Source: Cepaea nemoralis (Eukaryota; Mollusca; Gastropoda; Stylommatophora; Helicidae). Taken from it: DNA of 64,000 nucleotides. Location: the NCBI GenBank assembly GCA_014155875.1, contig JACEFZ010028315.1, positions 123,501-187,500 on the forward strand. The letters are read 5' to 3'. Below, piece by piece: positions 45,991-57,654 of this stretch (its first letter is position 1; each line of letters opens with the position of its first letter). A program made the position numbers and the translations under genes. The notes below the pieces were generated by a model that was given only the letters and a program-made list of their open reading frames with translations, did not search any database and had not been told where the DNA came from.

Positions 45991-47860
45991 GTAACCTGGT
46001 CTCATGTTTTGTGGATTATTCAAAGGCATTTGTCTGTGTACAACATCAGGAACTTTGGGAAATCATGAGGAATATGGGATTTCCACCACATGTAATACAA
46101 CTCTTAGGAATGCTCTATCTAGACCAAAAATCAGCGGTTAGAATAGATGGCGAGACATCAGATTGGTTTGACATTAAGCAAGGAGTCCGTCAAGGATGTG
46201 TGCTGTCCCCCTATTTGTTTAACCTGTACGCCGAAAATATAATGAGAAATGTAAGAGAGGATACAAATAGGGAGCTATCACGAAGTTCTTGATGATAAAT
46301 GCGTGATATGGTCGTTGTCTAGGTAACGATACTCCTGGTGTGTCAATTGAGCTATCTAACTGTCTTACAATATAACTCACCCCCGCAGTGCACATTCACC
46401 AGTCATTAAACAAGATTGCGTTGGCGCACATAATCCTTTATTGCAGAAAGAACACGGACAAACGGAACACAACTTTATATCCAGAAACAATATAATCCAT
46501 AGAATATAAATATGCTCCTCACAACTTAACACGCACACATCACTGTCTTCTCACGGCCTTATGAATCTCCCATTCATAAACCAGTTATCCAGCTACTATC
46601 CACAGCTGGATCTCACACATCACAACCCACACACTGGGTCTAGTCTCCGCTAGCTATCCAACCCCCACTGGGTTTTAGGCCTGCATTCAAAACTCGGAGA
46701 ACAACACAGGACGGATATCTATATCTACCTCCGCTCCTTCTCCTTAGACTACCGACCCGCTCGGTCTCTAAACATCAACTGTCTCAAGCGACCCGACTCT
46801 CAGCCGGTCCCAGCTTCAACTTCACTGTCAATGTTTTCCACTGTCTTTTTACCCTACTGTGTAGCCCCTCCCTGGGCTCCCCACAACATTACACCCCAGC
46901 CTAAAACTGTCTCTCTCCCCATCCACCCTGGGGTCTCCACTCACCCTCACCATTATTTTTCATGGCTGGTTGTTTTTCTCGTAGTCTCGCTACTGGGGTC
47001 ACTCACCTCAATGTCAATGACCCAGGCATATGTCAGGAGCTATATGATGCCCTAAATATCGGTGGTCTTGACATACCAGAGATTCGGTATGCTGATGATA
47101 CAGTATTGCTATCCACAACATAGACTGGTATAGAAAACCTAATAGCCTCAACCCAATTGAATAGTGAAAATCACAACTTGTATCTTAACATTGCAAACAC
47201 AAAGATAATGCATGCAGATAAAACCACTATAGAGAAAGAAATATATGTTAATGAGGAAAAATTGGAGGTGGTGTAAAATTTTGAATATCTTGGGTCATTG
47301 ATTACCAACAACGGCGACACAATGAAAGAAATTAAACGACAACTATCAATTGCTCTTCAAAGACTAAAACAACTGAATAAATTATGGAACGGGACAGACA
47401 GAACAACAAAAAATAGATTTTTAAGAGCATGCATCTTTCCCATTGTAACATATGCCTGTGAGACCTGGACACTTACTAAACAAGCTGAGCAGCGCATAAA
47501 TGCCTTTGAATATAAATGTTATAGACGAGTTCTAAGAATATCTTGGGTAAAGAAAAGAACAAATGCATCAATACTTCAAGAGCTGAATATTGAAGAAGGT
47601 TAGCTATTAAAAATGATAAAACAAAGAAAATTTAAATATTTTGGTCACTTGAAACGTCACGAAAGTTTGGAGAGAACAATAATGGAGGGGTATATGCCTG
47701 GGAAGAGAGGAAGAGGAAGGCCAAAGAGAAGATAGGTGCAGGATGTGGCGGATGATCTCCAGATGGGTGTATCGGACGCGGGACATCTTGCTTATGATCG
47801 AGAGGTTTTCCGGAAGGTTGTTATGGGAGCGAGGTTCTGCAAAGGACATGCTACTGAATG
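45991..47860 (+). pseudogene. RTE-type LINE RT, interrupted by an insertion
   Basis: The first part (46005-46278) has motif A FVDYSKAFVCVQHQELWEI (Val where Asp is usual in the AFD triplet), RIDGETSDWF and motif B GVRQGCVLSPYLFNLYAE. A 757-bp insertion follows. From 47040 the frame resumes in phase with LYDALNIGGLDIPEIRYADD (motif C YADD). It continues through a stop, then FEYLGSLITNNGDTMKEI, the thumb (IFPIVTYACETWTLTK) and a C-terminus with FGHLKRHESLERTIMEGYMP and GKRGRGRPKRR. Stops at about 47118, 47275, 47601 and 47735 show that it is dead. It differs in sequence from groups A and B below. Confidence 0.88.
46279..47035 (-). mobile_element. Unclassified 757-bp insertion with 8-bp target duplication
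   Basis: GGAGCTAT occurs on both sides (46271-46278 and 47036-47043), and removing the insert restores the RT frame. The insert has no terminal inverted repeat that I can find. On the minus strand it begins TGACATATGCC and contains CAATAAAGGATTATGTGCGC, a polyadenylation-like AATAAA context typical of LTRs. It ends TTCGTG rather than CA. A solo LTR or another short element are both possible. Confidence 0.8.
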
Positions 47861-48410
47861 AATGTATGAATTTCATTTTTAATGTTAAAAATTTTTCATC
47901 CCCATTCATAGTTCTTAATTCCAAGTTCCTACTTTCAATGTTGACACTCTTTTGCACTCAGTCGTCTGCTCACGGTCTGGAGTAACCTGGTGCACATGAC
48001 TACCTTTACCGGGCGAGGCTGCTCCTACGGAGCACCCATTTGCGCCGTTTCCCAACGAGAATGGCAACCACAATATCAACGACTAAGACAATAACAATAA
48101 CAACAGCACAACATCAAAGCCTACAACAACAACCACAGCAAAAATAGCGACAACAATGGCGACAGCAACAGTAATGACAATAACAACAACAGGAACTGCA
48201 GAAGAAGGAAACAATAGAACTGCATTCTTCGCCTTAAATCACCTATGTAAAGCGTGTCAACACGTCGTGAAATGACGCGACTTTTCTCTTCACCCACAGG
48301 TGGAAAACATCAATACCTGTTTGACACACCTGACGAATCTTGGGATAGCCCTAGAGGGTATTAGTGCCAAAGGTATGTACCATCTGTAATATGTTCAAAA
48401 CTATTTTCAC
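47861..48410. other. No gene recognised; CAA-rich part
   Basis: Positions 48060-48200 are imperfect CAA/ACA repeats. The rest has no convincing frame. Confidence 0.5.
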
Positions 48411-48501
<91 letters not shown>

Positions 48502-48505
48502 TACT
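48411..48505. repeat. (TTTC)n microsatellite
   Basis: About 23 uninterrupted TTTC units. Confidence 0.98.
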
Positions 48506-48844
48506 TTCTCGGGCTTTTCGTAATGGTTTTCTTTCACTCGTTCTGATTTGGATGATTCTTTCGCTCCGCTAACACACGAGCTTGCATATTTATGCTGAAA
48601 AGTAAAGGACCCTGTCACACGCCTTGAAGCGTATTGGGTATATGGTGCCAAATCCATATGTTGTATAGATCCACTCGATGGAATATGTGACCAAAACACA
48701 CCGGACCTCCTTTACTTCCAATACATTTGCTGGTAACCTTTGCTGAGTGATGCTTACAAAATCACTCAGCGCGTACCGAATAGTCTTACAAATATACTCG
48801 TAGATTTAGCACCATATACACAGGGCTCCTGAAGTCACGTAAGC

Positions 48845-48860
48845 AAGTTCTTTACTTTGC

Positions 48861-48918
<58 letters not shown>

Positions 48919-49560
48919 AGTACCATGCAGCTGGCGTAGGCGTTCATGACTTTCCACAGATCTCGGTCTTTGGTGTTCTGGATCAACTTTGCTGCTGATA
49001 TTCTTCCATGCCACCTTTTCAATCCATCCTGCATCATTTCATTTGGTCTGCCTCAGTCTCTCTTCCCCTCAATCATTCCAGTTGTCCCGGTGTTTTCCAA
49101 TGCCTCTCTTCACATCACATGGCCAAAGTGGATAAGGATTCCTGTTTGTCTCCTTCCTATTGTTGTATATAATGTAATTTCATTAGTCTCTTTCAGGCAG
49201 TCGTTGTTAGACATTTTGGCAGTGCAAGGAATTCGCATTATTCGTCTCATGAACCACATTTCTGTTGCTTCTAAGTTCTTTCTAATTTGTTAATTTACAT
49301 TCCAAGATTCACTGCCATACAGTAATACAGGTCCTATATAGCACTTTATCACACTCTTTCTTAAATTCAATGATAGTAATTTATTGCATAGCATACTCTT
49401 CATTTTCCGAAATGTAGCCTTTGCTTGCCCTAATCTGCTCTTAATCTCTGTTGTACATCTTCCATCTGATGTTATAAATGTCCCTAGGCATTTAAAAATA
49501 ATCACATGGTTAACAATTTTTCCTTTCTTTTTCCATTTCACAGCATGGTGTCACTCTTTT
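48845..49560 (-). pseudogene. RTE-type LINE 3' end (group B) with (GAT)n tail
   Basis: On the minus strand the frame 49541-49290 reads VIIFKCLGTFITSDGRCTTEIKSR and [22 protein letters not shown], the RT thumb. After several shifts the last part (to about 48920) gives a C-terminus ending NAYASCM. A (GAT)n tail at 48862-48918 follows directly. Such 3' microsatellite tails serve as primer sites in RTE-type elements. 5'-truncated. Confidence 0.85.
48862..48918. repeat. (ATC)n tail microsatellite
   Basis: Pure ATC on the plus strand, the tail of the minus-strand LINE. Confidence 0.97.
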
Positions 49561-49649
49561 TTTTTTTTAGCTTGCTTACTTACTGTATTGTGAGCTGCGT
49601 CGACCTGAGTGCCAAGGTCAATTTTATCAGTTGGCTTTACATGGAAACC

Positions 49650-50160
49650 TTAAAATGTAGCTTTTTGTTTTGTTTTGTGAATATATTCTGAAAAAGTAAA
49701 GAACAAATGTATCATTTTAAAAACAAATTTAGTCACCTCTGCGTTCATTGCAAGTCCTCCAGCGCCGATAAAGTGCTTGAATTCCTATAGCAAATTCTCT
49801 GGAGTCACTACACCAAGTCGTGAACAGTCTATTACATTAGTCACATCGTTTTGAAACTTCCTACTCCACTCATATACTTGCTGGACTTACATCACCATAC
49901 TCGACCTTCATTCGCCGATGAATTTCTATAGGTTTCAAATCTGCACTGATCAAACAACGGATAACAGAACGCTGCTCCTCTTTGGTGTATGTCAAAAGTG
50001 GTGCGGCCATCTTTAAACTGTCTTTATGACATCATCGTGTTAGTCTGCACCGTGATGTCACATGCTTAACGCTCATGAGATCATTACAAACACAATTGAA
50101 AGGTTACAAGACAATAGCGGTCGATATTATATTTCCTGTCTCACTTGTAAGGTTTTTATC
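49650..50160 (-). mobile_element. Mariner-type element, second deletion derivative
   Basis: On the minus strand it keeps the N-terminal HTH region (TYTKEEQRSVIRCLISADLK + PIEIHRRMKVEYGD), joined to the extreme C-terminus (GIQALYRRWRTCNERRGD). The whole DDE core is deleted. Its end GAGGGGGCTTCAGATAAAAA matches the terminal repeat of 20057-20946. It lacks the hAT MITE, giving an empty-site reference. Confidence 0.84.
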
Positions 50161-50184
50161 TGAAGCCCCCTCATTTTCGTAAAC

Positions 50185-50270
50185 ATTTCGTCTCCTTGTG
50201 GATTCGAACTCATAGCTACAGATCTGATAGGCAAGCGTGCTGGCCACTGCGCCAACTCGCCTCCCTGGGC
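50185..50270 (-). repeat. tRNA-derived SINE head
   Basis: The minus strand reads GGCGAGTTGGCGCAGTGGCC (A box) and, at tRNA spacing, GAGTTCGAATCCACAAGGAG (B box). It is the best-preserved of the three related heads. The acceptor stem does not pair, so it is not a functional tRNA. Confidence 0.75.
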
Positions 50271-50584
50271 ATTGCAAATACGGGCAGCTTAGTGCACGGG
50301 GACATATCTCTTCACGAATCTCCTCGTTGACGTCTGTGAGGGTGAGCACTTGGGAATGCGACTCGGGGAATACACCGCCGGGAAAGACGGTAGCTACATG
50401 TATCTAACGAGGTTACACAAGGACAGTCTGTCTACGATTCCTCGACATCTGCTGGACTTGTCTCGAGTGCATAATGTCGATGCTACATCATTGGAAAACA
50501 CCTCTGTATTTCTCCAGCAGACGCAAGACAACGTTTATTTTTCTGCGATAGACAATTGTCCCTTAAACAAAAATTATGTAGTTG

Positions 50585-50695
50585 TAATTCCTAAATATAG
50601 GTACGCCTCAGCTCTCGCTCCGCTACGAGACTCTGCGTGATAAACGGGATTACAGAGAGAAAGTGTTGTAACCCCACAGCCAGAGAGACCGGCAA
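50585..50695 (-). repeat. SINE type-B head fragment
   Basis: On the minus strand: GCCGGTCTCTCTGGCTGTGG..ACACTTTCTCTCTGTAATCC, with the A-box-like TGGCTGTGGGGTTA. The shared core is absent. Confidence 0.65.
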
Positions 50696-51125
50696 GGAAT
50701 ACAATAGTAGTTATAAATTGCTACTTTTCTCTGATAGATCAATAGTCTCTTAGAACTATATTGTTATTTTTTCCGATAGTCAATAGTACCTTGGATAATA
50801 AACTGTTTTATTTCTCCAATAGACAACATCTCCTAAATTCATAAATTGTATCTTTCTCCAAAAGACAATAGCCTCTTAACATAATCAATTGTTATTTTTC
50901 TTCGACAGAAAATAATCCTCTTTTATATTAATTGTGTTTCTCCAGAAAACAATAATCTCTTAGATAATAAATTCTTATTTTTAACCCACAGACAATAGTC
51001 CTCTTTTAAATTAATTGTTCTGTTTTTTTCTAAAGACAACAGCACCTTATTTAATATATGATAATTATTTTCCCCAACAAAAACAGTCTCTTAGATTATA
51101 AATTGTCTCAAATAGACAATAGTCC
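50696..51125. repeat. Degenerate ~55-bp tandem repeat
   Basis: Units of the form ATAGACAATAGTCTCTTAGA + TAATAAATTGTTATTTTTCT + CC, seven or eight copies, each strongly diverged. A further copy may lie at 50520-50575. Confidence 0.8.
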
Positions 51126-51660
51126 GTAGCCTTTCTAATGGATTAAAACAATGATTCTTTAAAATAAACCAGTAACACCAACAGCAGCATTAACAACAGC
51201 AACAACATCAAATGGTGTTATTTATATTCGGTGTCCTTGAGGGGATGCCCCACAAAACGTTCCCAATGAACGCATGGTTACGTCGGTGAGAATATCCGAA
51301 TCTGCTCGCTTGGATTTGTCATTAATCATGCGAACTCAACAGGCTGCAGTCTGCCGGCTTTGCTTCTCAATCACCACCTACAAACTCTGTCACTCTTTCT
51401 GGAACAGTCGTTGTTCTGTTTCAGTTGTGACTATACAGATGACGTGCACATAGACACATCAAGAAGATAGATAGCTGATTTGAGGACATGAATATTATTG
51501 ATAAATGAATTCATAGGTATAGATTGATGTTTGTATCTTTGTCTATTTATCTATCCGTCTAACCGTCTATCGATTCATTAGTCTTACCTCCTGTCTATCA
51601 ATCTGTTTGACTGTCTATTCGACCATCCGCCTGTAATTCTGTCTACCTATGTACGGAACT
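51126..51660. other. No gene recognised
   Basis: Includes a degenerate (TCTA)n-like stretch at 51525-51650. No frame stands out. Confidence 0.5.
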
Positions 51661-51669
51661 ACCTCATCA

Positions 51670-51681
51670 TCGTCGTCGTCG

Positions 51682-51749
<68 letters not shown>
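51670..51749. repeat. (ATC)n tail microsatellite
   Basis: Tail of the minus-strand LINE, with three GTC units at its left. Confidence 0.97.
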
Positions 51750-51750
<1 letters not shown>

Positions 51751-52147
51751 AGTGCCATGCCGGCTGGATAGGCATTCATGCCTTTCCACATATTTCGGTC
51801 CCTGGTTTTCTGGATCAACTCTGCTGATGATATTCTTCCATCTAAATCCATCCAACATCATTTCTTGGTCTGCCTCTGCCTCTCTTCCCCTCGATCTTTC
51901 CAGTTGTCACGATATTCTTCAATGCCTCTCTTCTCATAACATGACCAAAGAAAGCTGTTTGTCTCTTTCTTATTGTTTTATATAATGATCAAGTTTCATT
52001 TGCCTATTTCAGACAGTCGTTGTTAGTTACTTTGGCAGGCCAAGGAATTCTCAGTATTCGTCTCAGGAACAAAATCTCTGTTGCTTCCAAGTTCTTCCTA
52101 GTTTGTTCATTTACATTCCATGATTCACTTCCATACAGCAAAATAGG

Positions 52148-52148
<1 letters not shown>

Positions 52149-52240
<92 letters not shown>
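52149..52240. repeat. (TA)n microsatellite inside the LINE
   Basis: About 46 uninterrupted TA units. The related copy near 49320 has only a short ATATAG at this place. Confidence 0.98.
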
Positions 52241-52241
<1 letters not shown>

Positions 52242-52440
52242 CACGTTAGCACTCTCTTTCTTACATTAAGTTGAGTCGGATACTTTTCACTTTCTGAAAT
52301 GCAGCCTTTGCTTGCCCTATTCTGCTGTTGTGCATATTCCATCTGATGTTATTTATGCCCCTAGGCATTTAAAACTATCGACTTGGTTAAGAATTTTCCC
52401 TTCTATTTCTATTTCACAGTTTGGTGAACTACCTACCTAG

Positions 52441-52739
52441 CTATATTCCCACCTACCAACCTCACTACCTGTCTGTCTGTCGGCCTGTCTGTGTCTATTT
52501 TTTAATTAACTGTCTGGTCTTCTGTCTTTATGTTTGTCTGTAATTCTGTTCTCTGTTTGTCTGTTTATCTATTTGTTGATACTGACTACAAGCATGCATA
52601 ATGAGCAATGAAAAAGTCAGTAATTTTCGCAACAAATATGGTGAAAAATATTTGAAAAATGCGGGGACAGTTTGCATTTAGAAGAAAGAATCGTCAACTT
52701 AAAGTATACAACTACTGTCATTAAGAGAACTAACTGCAC
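52441..52739. other. No gene recognised
   Basis: A short degenerate CTGT-rich stretch (52465-52570), then unique AT-rich sequence. Confidence 0.45.
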
Positions 52740-54180
52740 ATTCGCATTAAATAGCTCACCTTCTATCAGAATAAACTGTACTATAAGATTAGTTCACCAG
52801 CTATAAGAATAAACTGTACTATAAGATTAGTTCATCAACTATTATAATACACTGTACTTTAAGATTAGTTCATCAATTATTATAATAAATTGTACTATAA
52901 TATTAGCTCACCAACTATTAGAATAAACTGTACTATAGGATTAGTTCATCAACTATCAGAATAAATTGTACTATAATATTTGTTCATCAACTATTAGAAT
53001 ACGCTGTACTATAATATTAGTTCATCAACTATCAGAATAAACTGTACTATAATATTAGTTCATGAACTATTAGAATAAGCTGTACTATAAGATTAATTCA
53101 TCAACTATTATAATTAACCGTACTATAAGATTAGTTAACCAACTATTAGAATACACTGTACTATAAAATTAGTTCACCAACTATTAGAATACACTGTAGT
53201 ATAAGATTAGTTCATCAATTATCAGAATAAATTGTACTATAAGTTTAGCTCATCAACTATTAGTATAAACTGTACTATAATATTAATTCATGAATTATTA
53301 GAATAAATTGTACTATAAGATTAATTCATCAACTATTATAATAAACTGTACTATAAGATTAGTTCACCAACTATTAGAATACACTGTACTATAAGATTAG
53401 TTCATCAACTATTAGAATAAACTATACTATAAGATTAGTTCATCAACTATTAGAATAAACTATATTATAAGATTAGTTCAACAATTATTAGAATAATCTG
53501 TTCTATAATATTAGTTCATGAACTATTAGAACAAACTGTACTATAAGATTAATTCATCAACTATTATAATAAACTATACTATAAGATTAGTTCACCAACT
53601 TTTTGAATACACTGTACTATATGATTAGTTCACCAACTATTAGAATACACTGCTCTATAAGATTAGTTCATCAACTATTATAATACACTGTACTTTAAGA
53701 CTAGTTCATCAACTATTAGAATACACTGTACTATAAGATTAATTCATCAACTATTATAATAAACTATACTATAAGATTAGTTCATCAACTATTAGAATAA
53801 ACTATACTGTAAGATACGTTTATCAACTATTAGAATACATTGTACTATAGGATTAGATCATCAACTATTATAATAAAAACTGTACTATAAGATTAGTTCA
53901 TTAGCTATTAGAATAAACTGTACACTAAGCGTAAGCGGTTCATCAACTTTGAGAATAAACTGCACATTCAAAATAATTAGAAATAGTTTATCAACTATTA
54001 GAATAAACTGTACATTCAAATTAAATATTTTACAATCTAATAGAATAACACGTACATTCAACTAAACATTTTGTCAACTATTTGAATGAACTGTACATTA
54101 AAAAAATAGTTCAACAGCTATTGCAAACACTATACGTTCAAATTAAATAGAACAGACTATACATTCAAATTAAAGAGTTA
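52740..54180 (+). repeat. 38-bp AT-rich satellite, about 36 copies
   Basis: Unit ACTGTACTATAAGATTAGTT + CATCAACTATTAGAATAA. Most copies differ by one to four bases (CACC for CATC, ATATTA for AGATTA, TATAAT for TAGAAT). The right end from 53920 is strongly diverged, with insertions. A related 42-bp form in the opposite orientation is at 57005-57320. Confidence 0.95.
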
Positions 54181-54195
54181 ACCAACTGTTATATG

Positions 54196-54430
54196 AGAGA
54201 AGCGGATGGCCGAGTGGCTAGAATGCCGAATTCTCCTTCGGGAGACTAGGGTTCGAATCCTCGGTAATGTGTGGAGTGTGTGTTATTTGTTTTTCGGGGG
54301 CAAAATGAAAACTAATCCGCAAAGTTCGCGGCGAATACACTAGCCAAGCTGCCTTAATTCTCTCAGGCTCAAGATTCCCCCGCCATACACCGCAAGGTAC
54401 TATACTGGCATTAAATGACAGTATTTGACC
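54196..54430 (+). repeat. tRNA-derived SINE with strong promoter boxes
   Basis: The head has a consensus A box GGATGGCCGAGTGGCTA (54208-54224) and a consensus B box GGTTCGAATCC (54249-54260) about 40 bases apart, as in leucine or serine tRNAs, but the arms do not fold fully. The body runs on through AACTAATCCGCAAAGTTCGC to about 54430. This is a third head type, without the shared SINE core. Confidence 0.75.
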
Positions 54431-55239
54431 AACTGTTATAACAAAGTTAGTTAGTCGTAGTTCCAACCTCATAGCAACGGGTTGTCCCCATTATGCTCCG
54501 TTCCTGTGCCAGTGAATATCGCACAAAACGCTCCCGACTGCCCAATGTGAAAAGTGGAAAAGACAGGAGTCTCGACAAACAACAGCCCGCACAGATACAC
54601 TGTGCATAATGCCGCCGCCAGAATGTCAACACAATAGTCCCCAACGAAACACCCAGTTCATCTCTGATGGAATCGGCAGTCATTTTCCCATCTGGATGTT
54701 TCCTAGATGTTCACCCACACAGTCCACGAAAATACAGTTCATCGTCGATGGCAGTGGCAGTCAACCAGAAGCCCAGCAGCCACGCATTTCTGCATAAGGC
54801 AAAAACCAGTCAACTCTGGGACATAGCCATCTACCATCGCTCCGAGCATGCAGTCACGTTCCAAAAAACCTCGGGCAGATTCAAAAGCATTTCACACGAA
54901 ACTCACAGCTCACAGTGTCGCGCCACGCACTCACTCAGTAGCAGGGCGACGGAACCATCAAGCCTCCTCATTCGCCTCTTACGACATGCGTGGTAGGCTA
55001 GTGTTGCTATTCTTTGCTTCCCTTATGGGCCCTGGCAACACACAGGAGACACACGGGGTGTTATAACAAACTGGGATCAGAACTACTGGTATAATTAACA
55101 ACAGGGACTGTTCAAACAGAAGTCCGAAAGAAACGGATCTAGCCATGCAGAAGTTAAACCGCACTTTGAAATAAATACAAATACATATTTTAAGAACGTG
55201 CATATGTTCTTCGGCAAAATCATCATCATTATGTAGGAA
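54431..55239. other. No gene recognised
   Basis: Relatively GC-balanced; several short frames on both strands, none with a motif that I know. Confidence 0.4.
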
Positions 55240-55800
55240 GCCGATAAGCGTAGGCGGTTACATTTGGCCATGGCACACAATCACCAGATTCGTAGATCAA
55301 ACTCTGTGTTCTTGTTGTTATTATGCCACTTGGCCAAGCCATCCATATATTTACCTCACAGTCTTCCCCTTGTTCTCCCCCCCCCTCCCCCAGTCTTGCC
55401 AGTTGTCATCAAGTTCTCCAATTTACTTCTTTTCATAACGTAACGTGCTCGTTAATTTTTCTGTCTGCGCATGGTATTCTTTGCATTTGCTTCAGAAACC
55501 ACATTTCCACTACCATTAGATGTTATTCAGCTTGTCTGCCCAATTTCCACGTTTCACATCCATTCAAAAGTACACGAAGCACTTCAACACTCTTTTTCTC
55601 GTTGCAATTAACATCTGTTTATTTGTCAGTATGTTTTCAATCTTGTAAAAGCAACATTTGCCATTGCTGGTCTTATTCCAATCTTTTCAAGGCACCTCCC
55701 ATCAGGCATTATGACTGTTCCGAAGTAGTTGTACCGATTCACTTGTTTGAGAATATTCTCATTTACACCGTATATTATTACATTGTGGTATTTCTGTCTT
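55240..55800 (-). pseudogene. RTE-type LINE 3' end (group A)
   Basis: The plus-strand sequence from GCCGATAAGCGTAGGCGGTT through CAGTCTTGCCAGTTGTCATC to TTGTTTGAGAATATTCTC parallels 59560-59925 and its upstream continuation. Read on the minus strand it is the RT thumb and C-terminus, with many shifts. Confidence 0.72.
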
Positions 55801-55984
55801 CTTAGAGATGACCATAATCTATATATCTTCTAACAATTTATCTCTAACCCTAGCAGATGCACATGCATAGAAAATCATGTTTCGCTAATTCGGTAACTTA
55901 CAAGTATTAACGTTGGACCACTTCGCAATCACTTAATACAAAAAAAATGCCAATGCCTGAGAGCTTAAAAGTTACAGAAAAGTT

Positions 55985-56235
55985 CCTGGAATACCGTGCA
56001 TAAAAAAAGTTAGTTCCATATCCTTTATAGGACGTCGCAGTCAACCTCAGCGTTTTTCTGGCTGTTTGTAATTTCTTGGCAAGTTTACGTTCAGTGGTTT
56101 TCCATGGCTTTCTGAACGATCGACATTCATACCATTGTATGAATACCATCACAAAGCGGTCTGCTTCCAAATCGCACGTAGCTGTGTTTCGAACGTGGGA
56201 TTGCGAATTGCATTCGTAACCCCTTCGCCACAGCG
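55985..56235 (-). repeat. SINE, type-A head plus core
   Basis: The minus strand has TGGCGAAGGGGTTACGAATG, a B-box-like CGTTCGAAACAC, the core (CATGGAAAACCACTGAACG..AAACTTGCCAAGAAATTACA) and the tail GGATATGGAACTAAC. Confidence 0.82.
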
Positions 56236-56254
56236 CCGTATAAGAAGCAGGAAA

Positions 56255-56365
56255 TACAGGTATTCTGCCAGATTAGACAATAGTGATATTCTGTACAATC
56301 AGAAAATACTCTTATTCTGCCAAATCAGAAAATAGTGACATTTTGCCAAGTTAGAAAATAGAAGG
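56255..56365. repeat. ~29-bp tandem repeat, about four copies
   Basis: Unit ATTCTGCCAAATCAGAAAAT + AGTGAT, diverged. Confidence 0.8.
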
Positions 56366-56779
56366 AACTTGGCTCATAATCCACATCACCTCTCCTTAAC
56401 TTACACATTCTAATAATATTAAATATCACAATAGCTTAGACAGAGCAGTAACGGAAGTCATGGACCCTAGAAAATGGAGCAACACAAATTGGACCACAGG
56501 ACATTCATGATAAACTGGACACGAAAGTGCACGAGGCATGGGGATTGGCCACAGGTCAAGTCATTTCCAGAGGCCGTGATGAGAGTGCCATGCTGCAATG
56601 GACCTGCTACAGGCTGAAGAACCAACATGTAACACGGCACTGCGTAGAAAGGTATATGCTAGAAAGGTACACTGCTTTTGGAAAGAAGACCTAAAATGAG
56701 CAGAACAAAAACGTAGTTACCAGATGTGAACTATTTCTGTGAGATTCCACTTCTTCTTTATTCACTTTCACAAGTCAAA
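56366..56779. other. No gene recognised
   Basis: Mixed sequence; short frames only. Confidence 0.4.
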
Positions 56780-57000
56780 ATTTAAAAAATATCCAAAGAA
56801 AGCAGAAGTAACCTTGAACTTGTTGACAACTCCAAGGCGTTTGTACTCACGTGGTGCGGGTGTAGATCGACATACTTGTCTCTGTTCTGCATATGTTGGA
56901 CACTCATGCAACAAATGTCTCTAGCTGTCATTTCACCAGTTTCACAGTTACATTTGTTAGTTACTTCTCTCTGTAGTTTATATTCTATTCTGGTTGTTGA
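56780..57000 (-). pseudogene. Possible LINE C-terminal zinc-motif remnant
   Basis: The minus strand frame NKCNCETGEMTARDICCM...Y resembles the CxC..H..C motif near the C-terminus of some LINEs, with Asp where His is expected. Weak, no neighbouring RT. Confidence 0.4.
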
Positions 57001-57004
57001 TGCA

Positions 57005-57320
57005 CCATTTAATCTTACCATACAATGTATTCTAATGGTTGATGAACAATTTAATCTTACTGTAAAATCTATTCTAATAGTTGATAAACTATTTAATCTT
57101 ACTGTACAATATATTCAAATAGTTGATGAACAATTTAATCTTACAGTACAATGCATTCTAATAGTTGATGAACTATTTAATATTACTATACAATGCATTC
57201 TAATAGTTGATGCACCATTTAATCTTACTGTACAGTGTATTCTAATAGTTGACGAATTATATAATTTTAATATACAATTCATTTTAATAGTTAATGTACT
57301 TTTTGTAATCAGATTGTAAA
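57005..57320 (-). repeat. 42-bp AT-rich satellite, inverted relative of 52740-54180
   Basis: Plus-strand unit GTTGATGAACAATTTAATCT + TACTGTACAATGCATTCTAA + TA, about seven copies. Reverse-complemented, it aligns with the 38-bp unit with a 4-bp addition (AACTATTTAATC versus AACTAATC). Confidence 0.9.
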
Positions 57321-57324
57321 AAGC

Positions 57325-57430
57325 GCCATTAGTAATGGAACTCTACGGTCGCTGTTGAAGATGAGGACCGGGCGCTTTGGGAATGCCCCGAGTGCAAGAT
57401 GTCTGTTCTTGACACAACTCAACCCTCAAC
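57325..57430 (+). pseudogene. RNase H-LINE C-terminal end
   Basis: VEDEDRALWECPECKMSVLDTTQ reads in one frame and matches the end of the element at 8595-9287 (LWECPECSDVGS). Only the last 30 codons are present. Confidence 0.75.
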
Positions 57431-57654
57431 TTGTTATGTTCAATGAGATTTTTTCCCTGATTATGGTTATGTAAATGATCATCTTCATTGCACACCGATA
57501 CCCCCATTAGTGATCCAGCTTACTGCCACAAATCACACTGGGAGCACCTCAGCACTGTACTCGAATTCCGTAACAACAACTAAGGTCCACTTGTGAGCAT
57601 TGCATGATGACGCATGCTAGGGCTCTTCTTGATACCAGTAAACGCAAATGTCCC

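Larger units (their letters stand above)
51661..52440 (-). pseudogene. RTE-type LINE 3' end (group B), second copy
   Basis: The minus strand reads DLDGRISSAELIQKTRDRNM + WKGMNAYPAGM at its end, followed by a (GAT)n tail (plus-strand ATC at 51670-51749). This is close to 48845-49560, whose end reads LIQNTKDRDLWKVMNAYASCM. Further in, thumb-related sequence is split by a (TA)n run at 52149-52240. 5'-truncated. Confidence 0.84.

Noticed and set aside
50185..50270. Functional tRNA gene on the minus strand
   Set aside because: The promoter boxes are good, but the acceptor ends do not pair and two diverged relatives with the same flaw are present.
54208..54262. Functional tRNA-Leu or tRNA-Ser gene
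   Set aside because: The A and B boxes are excellent, but the acceptor and anticodon stems do not pair and extra sequence follows, so it is treated as a SINE head.
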